A DNA stretch of 64,000 nt, from the NCBI GenBank assembly GCA_964480915.1, contig CAYZRS010000028.1, forward strand, positions 1-64,000, in the 5' to 3' direction. Position 1 is the stretch's first letter; each line of letters starts with the position of its first letter. Positions 35,437-44,500 of this stretch are shown in pieces. The position numbers were made by a program, and so were the translations under genes. The DNA is from CAWGCE01 sp964480915 (GTDB lineage: Bacteria > Planctomycetota > Planctomycetia > Pirellulales > Pirellulaceae). A model generated the notes under the pieces. That model ran no database searches. It was not told the origin of the DNA and saw nothing but the letters and a program-made list of their open reading frames with translations.

Positions 35437-36651
35437 ATGGCAACGCAACGCATTTCATGGAAAGCGCGCTGGCTCTTCACCGGTGCCAAACCACCCATCG
35501 AAAACGGATGGATGACCGTCGGCCCCGACGGCGTCGTCGAAGAGATCGGTGCAGGCTCGCCCAAGACGACAAATGAATCTCACGTGCGAGACTTAGGCAA
35601 CGTGGCGATCATTCCGGCACTCGTCAACGCGCACACACATCTCGAATTTAGCAACCTCAAGCAACCGGTCGCCCACAATGCGGCCTCGTTCGCCGATTGG
35701 ATTCGCGCCGTGTTGGCCCACCGCTCGACCAGCGATGATGCGCACCACTCCAAGGACCCGATTGAGTTGGGATTAGAGGAGAGTCGCGCTGCGGGCGTTC
35801 GCATCGTCGGTGAGATTGCGACTCAGCAGGAATGCTCCCCCGCCCTGCCCGCTTCCCCAATCGGTGGCGTTCGGTTCTTCGAACTGATCGGCATCTCTCC
35901 GGAACGACGCAATGAGTGCCTCTCCTTGGGACGCACTTTCCTTTCGAAATCGAACGTACCGGTACGTTGGCAACATGGCCTCAGCCCTCACGCGCCTTAC
36001 ACGACGTCGCTCGAACTGGTCGAGCAAGCTGTCGCGCTGGCCAACGAATTCCAAGCGCCGATCGCGATGCACTTGGCCGAGACGAAAGAAGAGTTAGAAC
36101 TTCTGGACGCGCATTCGGGACCGCTTCGAACATTACTCGACGAACGATCTCTCTTTGACCCGCAGGCGTTTCCGACCGGCACACGTGCGCTGGACTACTT
36201 GCGTTTGCTGGCCCAAGCGAATCGCTGTTTCGTCATCCATGGGAATTTCTTGACGACGCAAGAGCTACAGTTCATGGCCAAGCACGCCGATCGCATGACG
36301 CTCGTCTACTGCCCACGCACTCACTCTTACTTCGGACATGCGCCCTACCCATTGGAAGAAGCGATCCGGCTGGGCGTTGACATCGCCTTGGGAACGGACT
36401 CGCGCGCGTCGAATCCGGACCTCTCGCTTCTCGAAGAATGCAAACATGCGGCCGTCAAGCATCCGGAGACTGCGGCTTACGCCCTCTTGAAAGCAGCTAC
36501 CAACGGCATGCCGTTTCATCTGCCAACCGACATTGCGGTCGGCCAAGTTGCCAATGTTTCGTTCGTAAAGCTGCCGGCGACAAAGACAGAACGAGATCCA
36601 TTCAGACTCCTGCTGGCGCCCGACTCTCAACCTTTTCAGCCGATCCCGTAG
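35437..36651 (+). CDS. COG0402-type amidohydrolase, candidate aminodeoxyfutalosine deaminase
   Basis: A 404-residue cytoplasmic metal-dependent deaminase. Motifs are NAHTHLEFS (His66, His68), SPHAPYT, MHLAETKEE, FVIHGNFLT and LGTDSRASN, the layout of the COG0402 group that includes S-adenosylhomocysteine/MTA deaminase and the aminodeoxyfutalosine deaminase of the alternative menaquinone pathway. Its location about 3.4 kb downstream of mqnC on the same strand, beyond the NatA/NatB genes, is suggestive, since a deaminase is needed between MqnE and MqnB. Substrate is not shown by sequence alone. The ATG at 35437 gives the expected start. The gene is not translationally coupled to its neighbours. 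Confidence 0.72.
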   Translation: MATQRISWKARWLFTGAKPPIENGWMTVGPDGVVEEIGAGSPKTTNESHVRDLGNVAIIPALVNAHTHLEFSNLKQPVAHNAASFADWIRAVLAHRSTSDDAHHSKDPIELGLEESRAAGVRIVGEIATQQECSPALPASPIGGVRFFELIGISPERRNECLSLGRTFLSKSNVPVRWQHGLSPHAPYTTSLELVEQAVALANEFQAPIAMHLAETKEELELLDAHSGPLRTLLDERSLFDPQAFPTGTRALDYLRLLAQANRCFVIHGNFLTTQELQFMAKHADRMTLVYCPRTHSYFGHAPYPLEEAIRLGVDIALGTDSRASNPDLSLLEECKHAAVKHPETAAYALLKAATNGMPFHLPTDIAVGQVANVSFVKLPATKTERDPFRLLLAPDSQPFQPIP

Positions 36652-36701
36652 CCGAAGGTTGCCGAACGCATCGCTGGCAGATCGCTTCCGACCGCTCTCT
36701 T

Positions 36702-37997
36702 TCACTCGTCTTGCGGAACTTTCACCCGTTTGACTAGCTTTCCGCTTTTCCAAACATTGACGATCTTTCTTACGACACGAATGTCGTCGGTCGGATCGCC
36801 GTCGACCAGAACCAGATCGGCAATCTTGCCCACGGCGATATGGCCTCGATCCTCTAACTGAAAATGCTGCGCAGCCACGCTGGTTGTAGAAGCCAAGGCT
36901 TCCAGCGGCGTGAGACCGGCTTCGACCAGTAAATCAAGTTCCTGGTGCAGGCTGATTCCGTGAGCGGTTCCCGGATTCGGTGCGTCGGTTCCTGCCAGAA
37001 TGGGCACGCCTGCTTGGTGGAGTTTGCCAATCGCCTCGATCATGTGCGCGAAATTGACTTTGAAACGATCGGAGCCTGGGAATCGAGTCCGCACCGAAGT
37101 CCGGATCATCGGGTTCACGAACGGCGCAAACGCCGGATCGTCCAGCAGTCCTGCGGTCGCTTCTGGCGGCTCTCGCATCATTTTCGTCACCACCATCGTG
37201 GGCACGATGAAAACCTCTTTCTCTTTGGCTAACGCGATCAGTTCGTCGTCAATCGGCGCGTCGGCAAAACCGTGGACGAGCCCATCCACCCCAAGCGAGA
37301 TCAGCAAGCGAGCTCCTTCACGACTGCCAATATGAGCCACCGCCATTTTGCCTCGATCGTGCGTCGCCTTAATGGCCGCGGCCAGCATCGGCTCGTCCAA
37401 CGTGGGCAAATCCATCGAATAGGCAGCTCCATCGTCGTAAATGATCTTGATATAGTCCGACCCTTCTTCCATTCGATCGGCCACGAATTGGTCGGCCTCT
37501 TCTGCACTGTTGAGCGTTGGGACCTGGAATCCAAACTGAGTCCCATGGCCACCGACGACAGTGACCGCGGCGCCGGCCGAGTAAAAATCGGCGCGTCCTG
37601 CCGATTTCCCATCGGCCTGCTGTTGGCGATAGAGCGCCGCCATCCGTGGAATCGACATCATGTCGAGCACGGTCGTCGTACCGAAAGTTGCGGCTTGCTG
37701 CAACTGAGCCGGAAAGAAAGCGTGAACGTGACAATCGATGAAACCGGGCAGCAGCGTTTTCCCACGACCTGAAATCAGCTCGGCCGAGTCGCTCGTGATC
37801 TCTTCGCCGATTTCGGCGATCTTGCCGTCACGCACCAACACGTTGGTCGCCGGGAGCAACTCGGTCCCATCAAAAACACGCACCTCTTGGAAGAGAATCT
37901 CATCTCCCCACAGAGGGACCGTGGCCAGCAGTAGCACGATCAAACAGGTGGTGGCGCCTGGCCACGGGAAGTTTGTCGACAGTTTTGACATCGGCAT
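36702..37997 (-). CDS. Exported metal-dependent amidohydrolase (imidazolonepropionase-like)
   Basis: A 431-residue protein with a signal peptide (TTCLIVLLLATVPLWG) followed by the amidohydrolase fold. Metal motifs are intact: DCHVHAF (HxH), a Lys-containing YIKIIYDDGAAYSM, MAVAHIG, GLVHGF and LAGTDAPNPG. The family includes prolidase-type and imidazolonepropionase-like enzymes working on secreted substrates. The frame is open upstream to 38153, but those residues look non-native; ATG 37997 (MPMSKL) or 37991 fits the signal peptide best. It is independent of the earlier amidohydrolase pair and not closely similar to it. Convergent with the preceding amidohydrolase gene on the other strand. Confidence 0.88.
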   Translation of the reverse strand: MPMSKLSTNFPWPGATTCLIVLLLATVPLWGDEILFQEVRVFDGTELLPATNVLVRDGKIAEIGEEITSDSAELISGRGKTLLPGFIDCHVHAFFPAQLQQAATFGTTTVLDMMSIPRMAALYRQQQADGKSAGRADFYSAGAAVTVVGGHGTQFGFQVPTLNSAEEADQFVADRMEEGSDYIKIIYDDGAAYSMDLPTLDEPMLAAAIKATHDRGKMAVAHIGSREGARLLISLGVDGLVHGFADAPIDDELIALAKEKEVFIVPTMVVTKMMREPPEATAGLLDDPAFAPFVNPMIRTSVRTRFPGSDRFKVNFAHMIEAIGKLHQAGVPILAGTDAPNPGTAHGISLHQELDLLVEAGLTPLEALASTTSVAAQHFQLEDRGHIAVGKIADLVLVDGDPTDDIRVVRKIVNVWKSGKLVKRVKVPQDE

Positions 37998-38166
37998 GAC
38001 GAAGCTCTTTTCAGCGAAAGGCGTGGGACTCTTATCGAAGCGACAGGCGGCAATGAGAAACGCCAGGCGCTTGTCAGAAACGACAAGTGCTATTGGAAAC
38101 GACCGCCGCCGGGCCGCCTTCCTTTTTTCCTGCTGCCCCTCCACGTCTAGCACCAGGCTTTTTCGC

Positions 38167-39027
38167 TCACAGTCGGCAATTCTGAATATCGGTTTCCAAA
38201 ATGGCCGAAGCGCCCAACGCTTCCAACTGTTCCATCACTTGGACCAATTCGCTTTTCTTGACCATCGCCCGCACCGCACACCAACTGTCGTCCTCTAGGG
38301 CGCTGACCGTGGGCGACTTGAATCCGGGCGTTACCTGCTCGGCTTTTGCCAAATGGTCCCGCGGCACGTTGTATTCCAACAGAGAATAGCTGCGGGCAAT
38401 CACCACGCCCTCCAAGCGACGAACGATGCGATCGGCGAGCTCTTTATCTTGGCACTTCGGACCTTGAATGAGCGAAGTTTCGTAATGACCGATGTTGTCC
38501 AAAATTCGCAATCCGTTGGCCGCCAATGTGCTGCCGGTTTCTACGAGATCGACGATGGCATCGGCCACCCCTAGCGCGATCATGATCTCGACCGAACCAG
38601 ATAACTCGACAAAATGAGCGCCGGAGACATTTAGCGACTGTAAGTATTCTTGAGTCACACGTGGGAAGGTTGTCGCGATGCGGGGGCTGGTAAGTTCGCT
38701 CACCGCCTCCACCGAACTGGTGGTCGGAACGCAGAACGCCAATCGGCAACGCCCAATCCCCAGCTTCAGTCGTTCGACGACGTCGACTCGCGATTCGGCA
38801 ACCAGGTCCATGCCGGTAATGCCCAGATCGATCGCACCCTCCGCACACAAGACCGGAATGTCATCGGTGCGCAGGAACGTAATGTCGACCGGCACTTCGC
38901 TCACTTTGGCAAAGAGGCTCCGCTCTTGCCGGCGAAAATTCAACCCGGCCTGCCGTAATAATCCGGTCGCCCGTTCGGCAAGCCGCCCCTTACTGGGAAT
39001 CCCGATCCTTAAATTTCTTTCGCTCAC
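38167..39027 (-). CDS. hisG: ATP phosphoribosyltransferase, long form
   Basis: A 286-residue HisG that joins ATP and PRPP in the first step of histidine synthesis. Marks are RIGIPSKGRLAE, DLGITGMDLV, the PRPP-binding ELSGSVEIMIALGVADAIVDLVETGSTL (residues about 139-166, in parts), and a C-terminal ferredoxin-like regulatory domain (about residues 215-286) found in the long form, which does not need HisZ. The ATG at 39027 forms a 4-base ATGA overlap with the end of hisE, so the two are translationally coupled. Confidence 0.96.
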   Translation of the reverse strand: MSERNLRIGIPSKGRLAERATGLLRQAGLNFRRQERSLFAKVSEVPVDITFLRTDDIPVLCAEGAIDLGITGMDLVAESRVDVVERLKLGIGRCRLAFCVPTTSSVEAVSELTSPRIATTFPRVTQEYLQSLNVSGAHFVELSGSVEIMIALGVADAIVDLVETGSTLAANGLRILDNIGHYETSLIQGPKCQDKELADRIVRRLEGVVIARSYSLLEYNVPRDHLAKAEQVTPGFKSPTVSALEDDSWCAVRAMVKKSELVQVMEQLEALGASAILETDIQNCRL

Positions 39028-39383
39028 GATGGTTTCCTAGACGCTTTCTCTTCCAGACCGGACGTACCAAAACGACGCTTCAATTCCGATTCGACCTCGG
39101 ACAGGCTAAGGTCGTAGTGAGCCAGCATGACCATGGTGTGATAGATCAAATCGGCCGCTTCATGAACGAGGTGCTCACGCAATTCAAGGTTCGCTTTATC
39201 TTGCGGCGGTTCTAATTCGTGGGCGGCCGTCACAAACTCCTTCGCCTCTTCCATCACTTTGGCTCCGATCGCCTTCATCCCTTTTTCCAGCAGCGAGCTG
39301 GTATATGACGTATCCGAGTCGGCTTGCTTACGGCTTTCGATCGTCGCGGTGAGTGATTCGAGGGCCGGATATCCGTGATTCAT
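39024..39383 (-). CDS. hisE: Phosphoribosyl-ATP pyrophosphatase
   Basis: A 119-residue HisE that hydrolyses PR-ATP to PR-AMP, the second step of histidine synthesis. The helical MazG-like metal site is visible as EEAKEFVTAA and HEAADLIYHTMVML. SYTSSLLEKGMKAIGAKVMEEAKE is the usual core (given in parts). It overlaps hisG by four bases (ATGA). The gene lies divergent from miaA. The remaining his genes are not in the window. Confidence 0.95.
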   Translation of the reverse strand: MNHGYPALESLTATIESRKQADSDTSYTSSLLEKGMKAIGAKVMEEAKEFVTAAHELEPPQDKANLELREHLVHEAADLIYHTMVMLAHYDLSLSEVESELKRRFGTSGLEEKASRKPS

Positions 39384-39609
39384 CGATTAGGTCTCGCAGG
39401 AGCGGGCAGCGTTAGAAAATGCCAGGCTTCGGGGCGCAGGGGCGTTAGGGCCAAACGGTCCGCTTCAGTTGTCAGCCCAGCCACGTTAAAATCAGCGGTG
39501 GAATACGGTCTCATCTTAGGTGGCGACCGATCGGCTGGCAACGAGCGTCGAAGCCGACCGTCCATTCATCGTCGCCCTTTCTGCTCTCACGAGAATCGCT
39601 GTCTACCTT

Positions 39610-40557
39610 ATGGTTTTTGAATCACTCCACGATTGCTGGTTTCTCACAGGCGCCACCTGTGCCGGAAAAACGACGACCGCCTTATCACTCGCCAAAAAAT
39701 TGGACGCAGAAATTATCGCCCTCGATTCGATGACACTTTATCGTGGCATGGATTTGGGGACCGCGAAACCGACTCGTGACCAGCAGGCAGCGGCCCCTCA
39801 CCATCTGATCGATGTTATCAATCCGGACGAAGAGTACAGCCTCTCTGCCTATTTGAAGGCCGCGCACGAGTGCGTCCAGCAAATTCGTTCGCGAGGCAAA
39901 GAGCCGCTCTTCGTCGGCGGAACACCACTCTATCTTAAATCTCTGTTGCGAGGCCTCGACGACGGCCCGCCGGCCGATTGGGAATTCCGTCAAGAAGTTG
40001 AGCAAGAAGTCGAACGAGTCGGCGTGGAAGCGCTGCATGAACGCTTGCGCCAAGTCGATCCGCTCACGGCGAACAAGCTGCCAGTCGGCGATGTTCGACG
40101 AGTCGTCCGAGCTCTCGAAGTCTATAAATTGACAGGCCAACCGATCAGCCATGCTCAACTGCAATTCGAAGAAGGGCGACCAGCAGGCGAATGTAAAGTC
40201 TTTGTGCTGAGCTGGGAACGGACGGAATTACACCGGCGCATTGCCGAACGCGTTGACCAAATGTTCGCCAACGGCTTCGTCGATGAAGTTCAAGCACTAC
40301 TCGATCAATACGGTCAGCTCGGCCGGACAGCGTCGCAAGCGGTCGGTTACCAAGAAGTCATCAATTTCTTGGCAGACACGTGTGGGCTGGAAGAAGCGAT
40401 GGAAAATGTCAAAACGCGGACCCGAAGATTTTCCAAACGACAGGGAACATGGTTTCGCGGACTGAGCGAATGCCGCTTCATTCCCTGCTCGCCATTGGAA
40501 ACCGCAGAAGAGCTCTGTGCTACGATTCTTGAGCACGAAGTACCGACGACTACTTAA
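39610..40557 (+). CDS. miaA: tRNA dimethylallyltransferase
   Basis: A 315-residue MiaA that adds the isopentenyl group to A37 of tRNAs reading codons that start with U. The P-loop is GATCAGKT (residues 14-21; more often GPTASGKS), followed by EIIALDSMTLYRGMDLGTAKPT, HHLIDVINPDEEYS and FVGGTPLYLKSLLRGL. The length is normal. The frame stays open upstream to a GTG at 39520, but the ATG at 39610 places the P-loop at the usual distance. Divergent from hisE. Confidence 0.95.
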   Translation: MVFESLHDCWFLTGATCAGKTTTALSLAKKLDAEIIALDSMTLYRGMDLGTAKPTRDQQAAAPHHLIDVINPDEEYSLSAYLKAAHECVQQIRSRGKEPLFVGGTPLYLKSLLRGLDDGPPADWEFRQEVEQEVERVGVEALHERLRQVDPLTANKLPVGDVRRVVRALEVYKLTGQPISHAQLQFEEGRPAGECKVFVLSWERTELHRRIAERVDQMFANGFVDEVQALLDQYGQLGRTASQAVGYQEVINFLADTCGLEEAMENVKTRTRRFSKRQGTWFRGLSECRFIPCSPLETAEELCATILEHEVPTTT

Positions 40558-40691
40558 TTTCGCGCATCTCCAACGCCTTGCCCGCTTTCAGCCGTCGCAG
40601 CCTTCCGCAACAATGGACGGTGCCGAAACGCTCGCGATGAGCATCAACAGCTGTCACGATTCCGATTACTCCCAACCCTGGCCAATTCACT

Positions 40692-41306
40692 GTGAACAAC
40701 CCACCGAACGATCCGAATCAACCCAACGGTAAATCACCCGACGATGGGTTGCACCATCAGAACGTCCAAATGGGAGGCGTCACAGCGCGAGTCCCCGAAT
40801 CGGTCAGCAGCGGGCTCTTTAGCACCGGCGCTATCGTCATGATGGGCCAACACAGTTTCGTCTTGGATTTCGTGCAACAATTCGGCAAGCCACCTCAACT
40901 TGTGGCCCGGATCGTTCTACCACAGGCCGTCCTGGGGCAGCTCGTCGGTGCGCTCGAGCAGAATCTGACCATGTTCACCAAGAACTTCGGTGAACCACCG
41001 ACGCTGCCAAAGAACCCCAATCAACCGAAGCCGTCGGTCCAAGATATTTACAACAACATGAAACTGTCCGACGAAGTCCATAGTGGGACCTTTGCCGAAG
41101 CGGTCATGATTCGGCACTCACCAGCCGATTTCTGTTTTGATTTCATCACCCGCTTCTTTCCTCAGGCCACAGTTTCCAGCCGGGTTTTCGTTTCGGCACC
41201 CAATATTCCCCCCTTGCTGAAGGCGCTACAAGCAAATTTGAAGAAACTTCAGGACGGCAAACCCGACGCCAACGACCCCAGTAATCCACCAGAGGACATT
41301 TCGTAA
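40692..41306 (+). CDS. DUF3467 protein with two repeated halves
   Basis: A 204-residue soluble protein starting at GTG. Two related segments are seen: ALF... no, visible as FVLDFVQQFGKPPQLVARIVLP near residues 56-77 (first half) and FCFDFITRFFPQATVSSRVFVS near 148-169 (second half), each followed by a helix with LLxALxxNL. These match the DUF3467 pattern, so this is a tandem duplication or a long member. N- and C-termini are Pro/Asn/Asp-rich. Function unknown. It lies 290 bases before the giant repeat-protein gene. Confidence 0.75.
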   Translation: MNNPPNDPNQPNGKSPDDGLHHQNVQMGGVTARVPESVSSGLFSTGAIVMMGQHSFVLDFVQQFGKPPQLVARIVLPQAVLGQLVGALEQNLTMFTKNFGEPPTLPKNPNQPKPSVQDIYNNMKLSDEVHSGTFAEAVMIRHSPADFCFDFITRFFPQATVSSRVFVSAPNIPPLLKALQANLKKLQDGKPDANDPSNPPEDIS

Positions 41307-41597
41307 ACCACTTCTGATTACCGATCGATCGGTCGTCAGCGTCGAAACCAAAGGACAAACGCCGGTCTCACCCTGCTGGGGGGCCGTGAATTTCCAGCGC
41401 TGGGGTTTCGCCCAGTGCCACGCGACAAAGCTCGCTTCTTCGTCAAAGTCAATGATGAGAACTTCCCTCATCGTTGCATTTTCAAACGTCAAGGGTTCGC
41501 TATAGCGCGCATGCTTTCATGGCTCACTGCGCGACGAATCTCCGTGCGTTAAGTCGAGACAGTGGATTCCCCATCCGCACTCCGTGTTTTCCCCACC

Positions 41598-44500
41598 ATG
41601 GAAAAAGTCATGACGCTCCGCCCACCGATCGGTCGAACTCACCGACCACGAACCCTCGACCGTCTCGAGAATCGCCTGCTCTTCGATGGCGCTTCACTGG
41701 CGATCGATCTCTATATCGAACCGTTGGAGAAACTGAACCCGATCAGTGATTGCGACCAGTGCGTCGAATCGCCTTATTCAACCGATCGTCGTTCCGAATT
41801 CGACCAACCGGCATACGGTGAAAATGAAATGGTCTTCATTGACGCCGGCGTCGACGATCATGAGAACATCCTCGCTGGACTTAAAGACCAAGGCGTGGAA
41901 GCTTTTCTGATCGAATCGGATAGTGACGGACTAGAACAGATTGCCAAACTCGTGGGAGGACGAGCTGGCTTGGACGGCATTCATCTTGTTTCGCACGGTA
42001 GCTCAGGAGAGTTGCGACTGGGAAATGCATCGATTCAAGAGTCTCAACTGAATAGCCAATATTCTGACGTGTTGGCAAGCATTGGCGACGCGTTGGCCTT
42101 GGACGGTGACATCTTCATCTACGGTTGCGACTTGGCATCTGACGAAGCGGGACGAGATTTTGTCCAGACATTAAGTCATCTCACGGGAGCCGAAGTCGCT
42201 GCGTCCGACGATATTACCGGTTCCTCGCAAGCGGGCGGCGACTGGGACCTGGAATTCGCCACGGGCACGGTGCAAGCCTCGGGAGTCGTCACTTCGTCAC
42301 TTCGCTCTCTGGTCAGCGGCACCCTGCCGGTCGAAATCCAGACGGGTACCGATTCGTCTGGCAGCACCGAAGTGTTCCTGCGTGGAAACTTTGTTGAGGT
42401 CGGCCTCCGCGACCAGGGCACGTTCGGCAGCGAAACGGCGCCTCCTGCCGGCTGGCATGCGCGGAACAACAATACGACGACCTACCTCGGATTCGTTGCG
42501 AATCCGCAAAATGACAACTGGGCAACACAAGACGGTGACTTCTTTGCCCCTGGAACTCCGGTCGAGAGTTTCATGATCGAAATCAACGGCTCGACGGGCG
42601 CCAGTCTGATCAACAACACGTCGGGCGATGTCGAGCAGAATCCCGGTTCACTCAGCACTCCAACAACAACCGAGCTGTGCGACCAAGATGCTGTTTCCGT
42701 CTCCTGGTCCGGAACGTCACACGGGGTACTAGACGTCGAGCGAACCTACTCGGTACTTGAAAACGGCCTGTTCATCGCCATGCAAACGACGATGACGAAC
42801 ACTTCGGCATCGACGCTGACCGACGTCTACTTTGCTCACAATGTCGATCCGGACAATGATGTCTCGATCGGAGCCGGTTACGCCACGACCAATACGATTG
42901 TCAGCCAACCTGGCGCCACGAATGTGGCTCACGTCTCTGCCACACAGACCGCCAACGATGGTTCCTACATTTCACTCGTCGCCGAAGATGCTCGAGCGCG
43001 AGTCACGCATGGCGGATTCAACAATGTCGACGCTTCCGACATTTGGAATGGCGTCGGTTTGAACTCGGCGGTCGGAACGGTCACCTCTGCCGATCAAGCG
43101 ATCTCGCTCGCATTCAAGTTTGATACCATCGCGCCGGGCGAAACCGTGAGCTTTGACTATATCTACATTTTGGCCGACGGGGCGGCCATCGTCGACGCGT
43201 TCGAGTGTCTCCATGCACCGACGCTCGACTTGGATGTCGACGGCAGTGCCGGGGCAGCGGGCGCCGACTATAAGGCAAACTACGCGGTAGGCGCCGCAGG
43301 CATCCCCATTGCCGACACAGACGCCAAAGTCACCGACACCGACAGCACGCTCCTGCAACAAGCCACCATCAACCTGACGAACGCTTTCGCGGGAGATTCA
43401 CTCACGGCGTTAACGGGCGACGCCAGCTGGCCTGCGGGGATCTCGATCGGTTCGTCGACAGCCACAAGCATCACACTCACCGGCAATGCCACCTTGGCCG
43501 AGTACGAGACGGCGCTGGGACTGATCGAATTTGGCAACTCGTCGGCGACGCCAGACATGACCGAACGCATCATTGAGATCCAAGTTCAGGACATCGACAA
43601 CCACAATAGTAACTTGGCGATTACCACGGTCTGCTTCGCCAATGCTCACATCACGAAAGAACAGGTCGGCTCCCCGGTCCGCAATTCGACAGATCCAACC
43701 CAATGGGATGTCGAATATCAACTGACCGTGGAGAACACCGGTAACCTGACGCTGAGTGGAATCGATGTCACTGAGGACTTGGCCTCGGCTGCCAATTTCG
43801 GTGCCGCGTTTGTGTCAACCACGTCATTGACTGCGAGTGACCTCGTCTTCACCGGCACCGGCGCCGCACCAACGATCAACGGAAGCTGGAATGGATCGAC
43901 CGTAACCAACATGCTCAGCGATGACGGAACGCTCAACGTGGGCGATTCGTTCACGCTCAACTTCACGGTGACCCTCGACTTGGCCGCCGGCGGCGTCGAC
44001 CCGACGGCACTTACCAACCAAGCCACCCTTGCGGCCGACGCCCCCAACAACCCGGCCAATGAATCGTTCATCACGGACGACTCCGATAGCGGTTCTGATC
44101 CCACCACGAACAACGACGCGGCTCCCGGCGCCACCGCAGGCAACGAAGATGACCCCACCCCGCTCATCATTCAGGATATCGAAGTCTCTAAACAAGTCAC
44201 GTTGACGAACCACGCTGCCAGCGGAACGGCGGGCAATTTCGATGTCACATACAACTACGTTCTCGAGAATACCGGCACGGAACCGCTCACCTCCCTCTCG
44301 TTGATCGACGAACTGCAGACGCAGTTTGGTGGTGCTCTTGTCGGAGTCCTCAGTGTTGGCGTGACGAACGTCAGCGCCACTTCGGCGCCGACGCCCAACG
44401 GCTCTTTCAGCGGACTGCTTGGCAATGCAGATCTTCTGACCGGTTCGATCGCCGACGACCTGCAGCCGGGCGAATCGTTCCAAGTCACATTGGTTGTCGA

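Noticed and set aside
37998..38153. N-terminal extension of the exported amidohydrolase at 36702
   Set aside because: The extra residues are Arg/Ser-rich and would precede the signal peptide; no ribosome site is seen.
41226..41492. 88-codon minus-strand frame with a hydrophobic end, between the DUF3467 and giant protein genes
   Set aside because: It overlaps the 3' end of the DUF3467 gene on the opposite strand by about 80 bases, has no ribosome site and no recognised family. The 290-base gap may simply hold the promoter of the giant gene.
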